From Rhynchopus euleeides (taxonomy: Eukaryota > Euglenozoa > Diplonemea > Diplonemida > Diplonemidae): 64,000 bases of DNA. The notes under the pieces are model-generated. The model did not search any database. It saw nothing but the letters and a program-made list of their open reading frames with translations, and was not told where the DNA came from. The position numbers were made by a program, and so were the translations under genes. Location: positions 62,001-126,000 of the forward strand of contig OY723312.1 in the NCBI GenBank assembly GCA_963210315.1, in the 5' to 3' direction. Positions 50,401-60,625 of the stretch are shown piece by piece. How positions within the stretch are numbered: the first letter of the stretch is position 1; each line of letters begins with the position of its first letter.

Positions 50401-51506
50401 TTCCCGACGCAGGCTCCAGCATATGCTGTCCAGTGGGTGCTGGATGGACTGTCTTCTGCAAATGGTGAGGCTGCGCAGCACACCGCTACGCAGCGCCTCC
50501 CATACCCAGCCGCCCAGGCTGTTGTGGGGCAAACAGCCGGAGGACTTCACCAGTGTGAGGCACTGTTGGTGCAGGAGGCTGATCACCCTGTCAGGTGCAG
50601 TAGGCCGCGACCCTCACGGAGACCCTGCAGTCCAGCTGGGAGGCCTGTGTCAGTGTGGCGTTTGGCGTGGGTCCGCGCCACCCAACTCACTCGCCCGCGG
50701 GCGAAAGTCGCATTGTCCGTTCCATATTCAGTCCCAATTAATGCAGGGGATAAGATAGGTCTGGTTTTCCGGTTTTCAAAACCAGGGTTTCCCGGTTCCC
50801 GGTTTTCTGGAAAAAAAAAAGGTCGGTCTCATTTTTGGCGGTTTTTCTTGTGACTTTGGGACAGTAAAACAGTCAGAAAAAACGCCATAAAAAAATAGAA
50901 AGTGACCCCATCGTGATCCGCACAGAGCTCAAATAGTCCAAAGAAGGCAGAGAAGCGGAGAAGAAAAATGGACCTAGCGGATGGCCCGGTGGGTGGTGAT
51001 GCCCTCGTCATGCAGGTCTCTTCTGTTTTGAAGGTGCACACATGGTGGACTCCAGCCACCATGTCTAAGAGGGAGTCTAAGACTGCAGTCTGGAGGGCTG
51101 AGACGAGAACACGAACGACTTTCAAGCAGTCTTGAAGGTCGCCAAGCCTATTGGGGGCAACTAACAGATGAGATTTGTTTGTTGCCTGTCGTCACAGCTA
51201 GGTGCCCATCTCCTCGATAACGGAATGTGTGCAGAGATCTCGTGGACCCTTTGGCCATTCTGTCGTGCACCCACTCCACCCACAACGCACACCTGTCACG
51301 AGTGGTCGCTCCCCCGTCCTCCTCCACCCTGAAGGTTGAACCCTCAAGGACCAGTGATCTCCTGCTGGCCGGGCTGCGATACAGCGAAGCCTTCCTACTT
51401 ACAAGCGAATCCAGACTGTAGTGAACAGATGTTCACTACCGTGGCCTCCGGCGGCTGGGGGGCTCCGCCCCCCAGACCCCCCTGTGTAAAAGCATTGCAC
51501 CAGACA
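47431..51506. other. First part of the spacer between glycosyltransferases 3 and 4
   Basis: No gene recognised. Contains an inverted-repeat element (47760-47916) with internal ACTAGTCG repeats, block a (48060-48600), the 48665-48809 repeat, a duplicated segment (about 49450-49600 against 49804-49935), a cluster of GTGGACCGTAA motifs at 49985-50115, and CCGGTTTT-type repeats at 50765-50815. Open frames at 50.1-50.8 kb overlap on both strands and match nothing. Confidence 0.5.
47760..47916. mobile_element. GGCCTTCGCT inverted-repeat element 6, longer form
   Basis: Ends GAGGCCTTCGTTCAG and AACGAAGGCCCCC, about 157 bp. The core contains GACTAGTCG and CACTAGTTCGACTA motifs instead of the usual middle, then rejoins the family at GACACAGCTTGACACAG. 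Confidence 0.55.
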
Positions 51507-53180
51507 TGGTTGCATAGCGGCCGTTTTAAAAAATCCCTTGTATTTTGTGGACTTGCAAAAACGGCCGCTGATTTTCAGCATTTTAAAAAACGGCCGTTTT
51601 TTTTACCTGGGAATTTTGTATGGGGCGTGGGTCAGCAGGCGAGATCCCACCGCCAGGAGTGCCTCCCCACTGCAAGGGATACCCTGCAGCAAGCATTGTG
51701 AGTGCGCCTTCAAGTATGATGCGAAGAGTTCAGACTTTGTGGACCACTTTGACGGACCGCGCCATATCAAGAAGAAGAAGAACGCAGCGTTGAAAGTGCA
51801 GAGCCAGGGAAACAGCTGGCGCTGTCGGAGTGCGATACCCTCAGTGGCAGGCTTGCAACTTCGGATCGGGGTGCGTTGTTCACCGGATCACCGGCTGGCA
51901 TGGTGCATGATGCTGTCAAGAAGTGTGTCCCGAGGAGGGGCTGAACATGGTTGCGGCCGATCTAGGCACGTGTGTCGTGGATGACCGTGCAGGCAGAGGT
52001 GGGTGTCACTCACTGGCATCAGGGCTCTTCCGACAGAGCTTTCCCTTGATCTCGGCGACAGCACCCCGGATGAGAAGGACACCGCCTTCGCTGATTTATT
52101 CCCGAAGGCACGGGCGATCATCCCGGGCAATATGCAGCACCAGCTGGATGGGTTCACGACCGCACTGGCGCTGAAGGATGTGCTGTGCCACATCTCTGAC
52201 GCAGCTGAGAGGGAGAAGCAGGCGAGCAAGACGGCACCACCGGCCGTGCGATCCCGCTTCTCTCCGACACACACTACCTGCACCGCTTGAGTGGATCTGC
52301 ACCTTGCACCACGTCCCCGGGCATTTATACAATCTTCCGGGCCCGCTGCAGGAGCGGCCCTGCTACGTGTGCGTCGCTTCTGCGGTTGGCAGAGATGCCC
52401 ACGAAATCGCTGGGCTGGAGTCCCACCTGCAGGCCGCCGTCCGCCTGACGGCACCCCTCGCATCGCTGCTCCAGAAGTACTGCGATGCGCAGCTGGGTGT
52501 GCCAACGGCGTGCCCCTGTCGACGCAGTGTACACCGACATTGAGAATGTCATCGAGAAAGTGTCTGACGTGGGGAAGTACGACCCCCCCGTGCCCCTGGC
52601 AGGGGAGCTGGCCTGGGCTGGCGACCGCATGCGCAGAAGGTGGGACGGCACGGAATCAGGGAAGTCCTTCTGGTTTGCGGTCCGCCGTCTGTGCCCGAGC
52701 GCGTACGGCCGCATGAGTCGTAGGGGTGTCAGAACTCCGGTGCCACCTCCCCTCTGTTTCGGGGAGGTCACGAGCAGGGCCTGGGTGATCTACGACTAGG
52801 CCACCACGTTCCGAGGGTGTGCTGGATTTCTGGGACAACCCGGGGGCGAACCGGGCTGCTACACTCCTCTCTGCTCTCGGGTGTCTGCTGCTTGTCGAGC
52901 GACAGGCAGGGCGGAAGCCATTTTTCTTTGTACAGTCGACAGAGAATTGCAGTGCCCAATGTCATGTGCAGGCATCAGGGAGTTGTCAAGTGTGTTTCCT
53001 CAGCTCGGTACGGTAAGCAGGAGGCGAATCTCCAAAGGAAAATAGGAGGGGGAAAAAAACGGCCGTTTTTTCGCCAACAAAACATGAAAACGGCCGTTTT
53101 TATATTTCGGTAGCGGGAACTGAGGTAGTGAATTCTCAGAAAATCCACTCCCTCCATGACGGCCGTTATGACACTATGAC
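51507..53180 (+). repeat. Segmental duplicate B of the composite-element interior
   Basis: Corresponds in order to 5449-6772, 7387-7647 and 10092-10194, joined without the 614-bp and 2,444-bp segments that lie between them in copy A. Carries the same decayed zinc-finger/transposase-like fragments: the DHFDGPRH finger at about 51725-51770, ALALKDVLCHI near 52160 and IENVIEKVSDVG near 52540. Junctions fall near 52818 and 53080. It lies between glycosyltransferases 3 and 4, so the array has also received this sequence. Confidence 0.85.
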
Positions 53181-53266
53181 CAGACCGGTTTTTTGGTCGA
53201 GAGTCCAAACTTTCAAAGCAGCTGCTGCGCCTGCCCCACCAAGCAGCCTCAGTACGACAGGACGCG

Positions 53267-53401
53267 CGCAGGCACCGGGCCTTCTCAGACTCTGGGAGGG
53301 TTTGCGCGGGTCGCGCGCGCCGAAGGCGCGCGCGAAAAATTTTCAAAACCAGAAAAACCGGAAAACGGCGCCAGAAAAAAAGTCTATCTTATACCCTGAT
53401 T
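53267..53401. repeat. Second copy of the window's first 133 bp
   Basis: Direct-orientation match to 1-133, including the GCGCGCGC hairpin and the ACCAGAAAAACCGGAAAAC tail. Confidence 0.85.
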
Positions 53402-53404
53402 AAT

Positions 53405-53490
53405 GGTGGACCGTAAAAAAGATGGAACGTTTGGCCATTTTGTGGGAACTTGGAACATTTTTACGGTCCACACTTTTTCCAATTACGGTA
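53405..53490. mobile_element. GTGGACCGTAAAAA hairpin element
   Basis: GTGGACCGTAAAAA at the left and TTTTTACGGTCCAC at about 53458-53471, then CCAATTACGG. The cluster at 49985-50115 holds the same motifs, partly inverted (CCGTAATTGGAAAAAGTG). The arrangement is that of a small inverted-repeat element. Confidence 0.5.
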
Positions 53491-54293
53491 TGTGTGTGCA
53501 TGAAAGTACGCACAAACTACGCAATTTGGGCTTTTCAGCAACATCAAGCGAGAGACTTTTTTTTTGTGACAAACGCACCGTGTTCACGGAAAGACTTCAG
53601 ATATAAGAAGGTTGCAGTGGGAGCAATGCTTTGTTCACCTACGCTTTGCGCCCCAACGCGCAGGTGACCAGAAGGTTGCACAAAACAAGAACACAAGAAA
53701 TCCGGCAATCCTTTTTCCTTCTCACCTCCGTCACGCTGTTTTCCAAATGTCCCAGACATGTCGGTGTTGTTCGAAGGACCAGCAGGAAAGCCAGCAACAG
53801 ACGATCGGTGTGGTGAAAAGCGCCGTTATAATTCACTGCAACCACTCTGAATTTCCAGGTGGAATTTCCATGTGGTGTTCGACACATAAGCCCCGATGAT
53901 TTCCCTGCACGGGTGGAAAGAGTCCCTATTCTGTCGTAAGTGTCACAATGTGGTAGGTCGCTTTGCGCTCACACGAGCTCTAAAAGAGAACAACTTCAGT
54001 TCGGACAGGAGCACCGTGGGGAAAGCAACAGTGCAACGAGAAGGGGCACCCACAAAGGTCGGAGAGAGAAGGGGGAAAGAAGTGCATCGGTGCCCCACCC
54101 CGACGGACGCGTCACACTCCTGATGGTGACTCTGCGCGGGCGGTGCTCCCTCAGCCCACCCTGCCGGTGTCGTAGCCGTACATTCCCGACGAGCTGATCA
54201 CCAAGAGGTGTGGGTCGTAACCACTCCTGTGAGAATGGCGGTCAGAAAGTGCATCGCGATACCTGACACGCTGTGTGGATGTGAGAGAGGATG
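53491..54293. other. Second part of the spacer between glycosyltransferases 3 and 4
   Basis: No gene recognised. Begins with GCACAAACTACGCAATTTGG (shared with 49260) and ends with a diverged block c (about 54040-54190), directly followed by the conserved 3' flank of glycosyltransferase 4. Confidence 0.5.
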
Positions 54294-55688
54294 TCACGCC
54301 TGGGTGCGCACCCATGTCGTGGCAAAACGCAGTACGACGATGTGTGTATCCGCACCTGCGGTGTAGCAAGAGCAGGACCCAGCCATGCCTTTACCCACCC
54401 TCCACGTGACAATGCCGCACGAGAAGTTGCGTGCTGCAGCAACAAGGCATTCGCTGGATGACGCCGCAGGCACAAACGTTGCCTTCTTGTCAGCTACTGC
54501 GGCACGTGAGTGGCGGGTCTGCCAGGTGTCACGCATGAGCACCCCAGCTTCTGCTGCCATCTCCTCCGTCTGGATGTCCCAGTCAGTCCCGTTCACCCTG
54601 TATGCAGGAGAATTCGGTCCCGTCACCACAGGCAGTTGGCGGAGGGCACCAGAGTCAATCATCTCGTGAAGCAGGTCGTGGAACTGGTTCGTCGATCTGT
54701 AACCCTGCGAGACAAGATCCATCCCAAAGAGCATGAAGGGGTGGTCCGCCTGCAGCCCGCTATGGAAATGGTGGTAACTCCACGGGTGACGGATGAAGTC
54801 GCCTGCAGGCGTGTTGAAGGCTGTGGGATCGTCGAGGAGTGCAACGTGGTTCATGTAGCCTTCACTCCTGTTCCCCCTGAAGAAGAGCACATTCAGACAG
54901 TGCTGGTCGGCAAGACGGGAAAAGCGGAAATCGTCGCCACAGAGGTCCGTCACAGACCGGGCCCAGCGGGTCAGCAGATGCTGCGACAGCCTGTGGCGCA
55001 GGTTGAAGAACAGCACCCCAGAGTTGATCCAGGAGTCGGGTGCGATCGCCGGGAGCACCAGAGGAAGAGGCACTTCGGCGGCACCCAGCACAAACACCTC
55101 TTCTGTCATGTTCTCTACCTTGCGTCGAGACTGCAGTGCCTTGATTGTGTTGGGCTGGTCCTGGAGGAAGCGGTTCACTTCCCCGTTCTCGATTTCCAGC
55201 GGTGTGTACATCGGCTGCGACGCGAGGAACTCCTCAACACGCATCTCACGCCGCCTGACGTAGCTGTCGGAGTCAAGGTACACAAGCCAGTCCCGCTGCG
55301 GCCACGCACCCTGGTCCAGCCGTGTCTTGATGTAGTGCGCCACAAACGAGTTTCCCCAACCACGGTTTGTGAAGTGTGTTAGACGGCTCTCCGGGATTGC
55401 CCACAGGGTCAGTGCGTACCCATGCTTCTTGCAGTAGAGATAGTTCGTGAGGGCCGTGAGGACCCACCCCGGCCAGTTGATGATGTCCTGCTTGAGGAGC
55501 CAGCTCGGGTCGTCGAGCTCCGCAAAACGCGAATCGATCTGGTAGAACTCGTAGTGGTCGGGCTGGCGGGCAGCGTTTGCTGCAGCCGATTCCCCATCTG
55601 CGCCATGCCGTTGGAAGTGCACCAGCCCCACTCGACCTGCAACTACAAGCAGGGCGATGGCACACAGAGCCTTCGGCACGGTCATCAT
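54294..55688 (-). CDS. Type II membrane glycosyltransferase, GT-A fold, array copy 4
   Basis: 464 residues, ATG start. It keeps the membrane segment, DSD in LVYLDSDSYV, NSGVLFFNL, ADQHCLN, sequons and the Cys-rich tail. It is the most divergent copy: IENGEVNRFLQDQPN, LTHFTNRG, LDDPSWLLKQ, HFHSGLQADHP and MNHVALLDD. Its stem (HFQRHGADGESAAANAARQ) is intermediate between those of copies 1/2 and 3. Only about 50 bp of the shared 5' leader remains (to 55740), after which the upstream sequence is unrelated. It probably represents the oldest split in the array; the frame is intact. Confidence 0.85.
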   Translation of the reverse strand: MMTVPKALCAIALLVVAGRVGLVHFQRHGADGESAAANAARQPDHYEFYQIDSRFAELDDPSWLLKQDIINWPGWVLTALTNYLYCKKHGYALTLWAIPESRLTHFTNRGWGNSFVAHYIKTRLDQGAWPQRDWLVYLDSDSYVRRREMRVEEFLASQPMYTPLEIENGEVNRFLQDQPNTIKALQSRRKVENMTEEVFVLGAAEVPLPLVLPAIAPDSWINSGVLFFNLRHRLSQHLLTRWARSVTDLCGDDFRFSRLADQHCLNVLFFRGNRSEGYMNHVALLDDPTAFNTPAGDFIRHPWSYHHFHSGLQADHPFMLFGMDLVSQGYRSTNQFHDLLHEMIDSGALRQLPVVTGPNSPAYRVNGTDWDIQTEEMAAEAGVLMRDTWQTRHSRAAVADKKATFVPAASSSECLVAAARNFSCGIVTWRVGKGMAGSCSCYTAGADTHIVVLRFATTWVRTQA

Positions 55689-57323
55689 ATTCAGAATATC
55701 TGCTGGGTGTGAGGTGAGGGCAACGGTGTGCTGTCTCCCTTGGCACCAAGGGCGGGTGGGGGGTTGGCGGGGATCGGCCCTTCACTCGCATCTCTTTATT
55801 GATGCGCCTGCGGAACTGGCCCTCAATCACCGAAGCCTCTCGGATGATCTTCCCCCAGTGCACACCCCCGACACGGAGCAGAGGAGGGGATCCCGCGGGA
55901 CAACCTGCGATGAGGCCACTGTGTACTCACAAAGTATATGGTCGCGGTTCTTTCAATAGTGTGGGCTTATGGGTGAGTGGGTTGGTGAACTGCCATCACG
56001 CAGTGACCCAGGAAGGCATGACGTGAGGACCTCAGCCCGCCGATGCCATCCGATTCGCACACATCATTGTCACACCACACGGTTTCGCTCTCCTCCTTGC
56101 TCGCATGCAAAGGAGGGTGACGTACACTCTGAAAGCCGGAGATCGCGCCGAATGACTGTTGTTTTACACGGTCTGCACGGCTGCACGCATAAAAGGATCG
56201 CGGCAACACCGCCGGAGCACTCAAAAATTCTCCCTCAAAACCAAAAACCGTTCACATCGGGGGCCCTCGCTACCAGTCACAGCTCGTCACATCTCGTCAG
56301 TCAGTGAGGGGAAAGTGGGGCTGCTGCTCACTTTTTCTCATGTAGCCTCATGCAATGAAAGGAGGAAATGAAACACAGAGAAATCAGGTCCCATTTAAGT
56401 TTACGGCACGCGGTAGTGCCGCAATTAGCCACATCTCACCTCATCACAGCACCTCATCACAGGTCGAGGTGTGTGCGTTTCACCACAACCTCTCCCCTCC
56501 CCATTCCCCCGTGTTGAGTGACATGTGTCGATAGTGTTCCCATTTCTCATTCATGTCCGGTAGCGAAATCCCCCCGTCGTTCAAAACGTTTCAGAACTCG
56601 GCAACATTAAAACTCGGCAACAACTCGACACAAGGGAGAGGAACAGGTTGAACTTGGGGCATTGGTTCATGCCCTTGCTGTTTTGCTCCCAAAGCCATGC
56701 ATAGGTTGGACCATGGGAAGTGGATGATCTGGCCAAAGATCCACACAGCTTGCCGAGACAATACCTCGAGGTCTGGGCGGAAAGCAGCAAATCCGAGGGT
56801 TCTGTGTTCCTAAAAATCAATGGGGGGCGGGATCGTTGCCCAGAATAGTGCAGAAAGCGAGGCTGCCCATCTGACATACTGGCACGCGTAGAGCGAAGGC
56901 CCTGCTGTGTTCTGGGATAGTAAGCAGCAGCATGTGCTGAGAGGGGGTGTCGCCAGCCGCCCCGCCACGGAGGGCTGCTGGCCTTCGTGGGTTTCTTGAA
57001 AAGAAAGTGCTCGTTCGACGTTGAGGAAACAACATGCACACGACAACTGGCTAGAAATTCATAATTCCGGCAAAATGTGCGTTTACTGCTGCTTCTCTCC
57101 TGTCGCTATTTCCTTCCCGCGAGCGATTCGAATGAGTGTGCAAGCAGACAGTGAATGTTACCATTGTTGAAAGAAGGCGTCGTGACCACAAAAAGAAAGG
57201 TGCCTTGTTTCTGAGACATGGGGTCTTTCGCGATGTGGCAGAGTTCGGCGTTTTTTTTTGTCTCAGGAACATATGGGAGCGAAACGTTCGCACCTTTCGG
57301 CACCGCTGAGCGAAGAACTCCAG

Positions 57324-57411
57324 AGGGGCTTCGCTCTAAAGCGCACAGAAGTGAGCTGACTAACAACATAGGCTGCAACCTGGCACACTTTGACACAGAG
57401 CGAAGGCCCCC
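57324..57411. mobile_element. GGCCTTCGCT inverted-repeat element 7
   Basis: Ends AGGGGCTTCGCTCT and AGAGCGAAGGCCCCC with the standard core. Confidence 0.65.
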
Positions 57412-57724
57412 AGTGTATCATTCCATCAACAAAAGGCAAGAGGGTGATGTAGGCGGTGCCAGTACAACCCAGTCGTGCGTGAAGGGTGTTGGGGCAAGAA
57501 GGAGAGGTGCCTCTTGAGTATGATCGCACGTCAAGTCGACACAACGTAGGCTATCCTGCTGAGGACATCACGGCAGTCGACAGCGTACACGCAAAGGACA
57601 GCAACGAAGGATATTTCAACTCGATTCGTCGCACCCTGGAGGCGAATGAATGAAGCGAGACAACAAGAAAAACAGCAAAGAGAAGGCATTTTTTGTGCGC
57701 CAGACCCGGGTGAACAAACCTCAC

Positions 57725-57793
57725 GGGGCCTTCGCTCTATAGCGCACACAAGAGCTGTCTAACTGACACACTTTGACACAGAGCGAAGGCCTC
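57725..57793. mobile_element. GGCCTTCGCT inverted-repeat element 8, short form
   Basis: Ends GGGGCCTTCGCTCT and AGAGCGAAGGCCTCCC. The middle of the core is deleted, leaving about 69 bp. Confidence 0.65.
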
Positions 57794-58040
57794 CCACGTG
57801 TTTTGCCTGGCGAAGGTTGGTGTGAATGTGCAGTCAACCCACCTTGCCTTGATGATTTGTGTTCGTCACCCAAAGCGCTGCCAACTATCTTTTTCACTGG
57901 ACAGCATTCTTTTTCATGGATGGAAAACAAAAAATACAGAAGGAAGGGGCGGGCGAGCTGCCCTCCGAGCGGGTGGGGGATGATATGATGACCACACAAC
58001 AAGCGCACCTCTGGGAGCCTGTGGGCAGAGCCCTACAGCC

Positions 58041-58489
58041 CTACAGCCCTGCCACATCCCATAACAGCAGTGACCCATCCTGGCACACCGTTGCCACACG
58101 CGTTCCGTCGGGGGAGAAGCTCAACCGGGTCACAAAGCCTGCGTGCCCCAACAGCTGTGCCACCAAGGCCCCTGTGTTCGAAGCCCACACAGACACACCA
58201 CCGATGCCAGCAGCAGCGATGAGGCGACCGTCGGGCGAGTGATGCATGTCGAACAAGATTCCCGACTCGTGACGCAGCTGCAGTCTCTCCGTGGCACCTG
58301 TTGTCCACGCACCCACAGACACCACCCCGTCGTCCGTCCCGCGGGCAAGCTCCTGCCCGTCTGGTGAGAAGGACAGAGCCACCACACGGCCTTGAGGAGT
58401 CACCACGCCGTCCTGCTGGCCGTTCTGCGTATAGAACACACGCAGTGTGCCGCCCTCGACCTCGCTGCCACCACGATCCCGCACCCGGG
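58041..58489 (-). pseudogene. WD40 beta-propeller pseudogene, 3' part
   Basis: The minus strand reads three blades in one frame to a stop at 58041. They carry VVALSFSPDGQELARGTDD, MHHSPDGRLIAAAGIGG and TRLSFSPDGTRVATVCQDG followed by LLLWD. These are canonical WD40 strands (SPDG turn, terminal WD). The upstream end at about 58489 abuts reverse-transcriptase sequence, and the blade then continues at 58891 (AREVAFARDGAHIATAG). No start codon of its own is credible. Confidence 0.65.
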
Positions 58490-58890
58490 AGGCTCTCAGA
58501 CAGTAGGCGCCCCATGCTGGTCACATCTGCCCCTTCGTGAAGATCCGCCTGCTGTTTGGCAATAATCGCCATCGACAGGTCACGCTGCTTCAGCGGCATC
58601 TCCGGTCGCGCCAGGGTGGCGATCCTGTCCGCCTCCAGCACACACTCGTTGTGCCGCTCAGCTGTCTCCTTCCACGCTTGCGCGTCCCAGCGGTGGGAGG
58701 GGTCGAGCTGCAGGCACAGAGGAAAGAGCGAGCTGGCAGCACCCAAGGCAGCAGCAGTCGAATGATCCGCCGCCCGGCGTACCCCCAGGCCAGACAGCCT
58801 GATGGGGAGGGCGGCTTGCTTCCTGGCCTCGGTCGGCAGCTCGCCGTCCTCGTCACCAAGGATCGTCGCCAGCACGAAGTCAACCTCACG
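58490..58890 (-). mobile_element. Non-LTR retrotransposon reverse-transcriptase tail inserted in the WD40 gene
   Basis: The minus frame reads VDFVLATILGDEDGE, then RKQAALPIRLSGLGVRRA, then AADHSTAAALGAASSLFP. The sequence LPxRLxGLGxRxAxDHxxAAxLxS, about 30 residues after a DxxVxxxLxxILG helix, is the segment that follows the polymerase domain in many LINE-type reverse transcriptases. Only this C-terminal piece, about 130 residues, is present, as expected of a 5'-truncated copy. Boundaries are approximate and no target duplication was recognised. Confidence 0.6.
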
Positions 58891-59963
58891 GTCGTACTTC
58901 TTCAGGACCTGCAGTCGCGATGTGAGCACCGTCACGCGCGAAGGCCACCTCACGCGCATACTGGCGGATCACGAGGTGCGGACGTCCGACACTCACAGCG
59001 TCGTGAAGATGCGTCACGGGACACACGTGTGTGTCAGGTGCAAATGTCGGAGGAAGCGTCGGTGTTGGTGGTGCGGGTGTCGGTGGCGCAGGTGTCGGAG
59101 GTGCAGGCGTCTACTAGGAGTCCACCCCGATCGTAAGGTAGTTGTCAAGCTGGTATCTGTACAGCACGTCTCCCGTCTGCACACTGTAGAAGAGAAGCCC
59201 AGCACCGAAGCACGACAGCATAACCACCTCTGAGTCTTGGGCGAAGGTAACACCGAGTGTGGTTTGGCCAGGACGCAGAATGCGCAATGCAGTGAAGTTG
59301 CTGTCCCTCGCATCGTAGATCACAGCATACTGGTCATGCAAAGAGATAGACACAACGTATGCGCCGTTGGGAGACACATCGATCTTGGTGATTTTACTGC
59401 TATGATGGTCCTTCATCCCACGACCACATTGTGGTCACCCCCTCCACTGATAAGCTTCGTCCCGTCAGTGGTGTACTCCAGCGCGTAGACATTAGAGTTC
59501 ATAAAATGCCCTGGCAGCGAAAGCACCACCGAGCCGTAGAGATCGGCTGCCGTGCCCGCACGCGACCCGGCTCCCGTCCGGAGCATATGCGATGCTGTAC
59601 ACAGATCCGGTCGGGACATTCCAAACTTCCGTGCCAGTTGCAAGGCTCACCAGAGATGCACCATGCGACTGCGCGGCAACTGCAACAAACGCCCCGTCCG
59701 GGGAGAAGCGGGCATCGGACGCAGAGGCGAACGCCTGGGTTGGCACCACCCACCCGCCCCACCCGCCGCTGGTAGAGTACACCAGCAGCCCAGGGGGGGG
59801 CAGTCATGCTCGCAGCAACCCTGGTCCCATCCGCAGACAGTGCAGTGGATACCAAACTGGATGAGGGGAGCCCTGACGCCACCATCCCCTGCACTGAGGG
59901 CTCGTGCCGTCCGGGCATGGCGACAGTGCTCCGAGGCAAAGGCAGCGACCACTGGCATGCCAC
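58891..59963 (-). pseudogene. WD40 beta-propeller pseudogene, 5' part
   Basis: Blade fragments occur in all three minus frames: LVSTALSADGTRVAASM (about 59850); ASDARFSPDGAFVAVAA and SIAYAPDGSRVACGHG (59560-59740); ALEYTTDGTKLISGGGDHN (about 59450); ITKIDVSPNGAYVVSIS (about 59370) to YRYQLDN (about 59130). A Pro-Thr stretch (TPAPPTPAPP) and AREVAFARDGAHIATAG follow at 58900-59110. Frame changes fall near the G8 run at 59793, near 59575 and near 59413, and a stop precedes the Pro-Thr tract. Sequencing indels are possible, but the 12.9-kb intact frame nearby argues for real decay. Confidence 0.6.
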
Positions 59964-60625
59964 CCGTCGGGTGATGTTATGCGCAAGTGGGGGGAGGGGG
60001 GTTGCTCAAGCTAGGCCTGTTCTGTGGTGTTGGTTGGTGGTGGGTTTCGATAAGGCCCCGAACACAGTGCCCCTTCGCCCTGTGGCACTCTGTGTAAGGT
60101 CCTCAGATGGAGCGAAGCTGAGGGGTGGGGGGTGGGGGAAGGCAGCCGCCTGGCGGCGGATCGCGGCGGGAGAGTCTCTGGCAACACACAGGGGGGCTCG
60201 ACACAGGCCCGGCAGCTTTCCCAGGAGATCTCCTCACAGGATGAGAAAATCGGAGAATGGGCTGTTCTTAATATCAGTATGGCACAGAGCGTGAAGACCC
60301 TGTGGCCACCACACATTCCCCTCCCCCATGGTGGTGATGCCTGCGCGAGAACTTGAGCTGCGCGAAATACGTTTTTACCCCGACTGTGCACATCAGTGCA
60401 GTGCTGCTGAAAAATAAATAACCGAGGGCATTCGCACCTGGCAAATGCCGAAGGCTCACAAAGCGGACCAACTTGATCCGAAACTGAGACACGTTCACAA
60501 TCCCGAAGAAGGGGAAAAAAAGACCACAACGCGCGCACGACACGGAGAGCGCAAACATTCCATCTCTCGGGTTCGTCTTCTTCTTCCGCCACCCCCCCAC
60601 ACCCCACCCTACACCCGGACACCTC
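59964..60625. other. Intergenic region between the WD40 pseudogene and malate dehydrogenase
   Basis: No gene recognised. Frames on both strands are short, and there is no repeat shared with the rest of the window. Confidence 0.4.

Larger units (their letters stand above)
55689..58040. other. Region between glycosyltransferase 4 and the WD40 pseudogene
   Basis: No gene recognised. A partial inverted-repeat element (56258-56340) and two full ones (57324-57411 and 57725-57793) are present. Frames at 56581-57046 and 57051-57396 are open on overlapping reading frames with no domain. Confidence 0.5.

Noticed and set aside
58041..59963. Intact WD40 gene with introns
   Set aside because: Frame changes fall at a homopolymer and inside blades without GT..AG pairs, and reverse-transcriptase sequence separates two halves of one blade.
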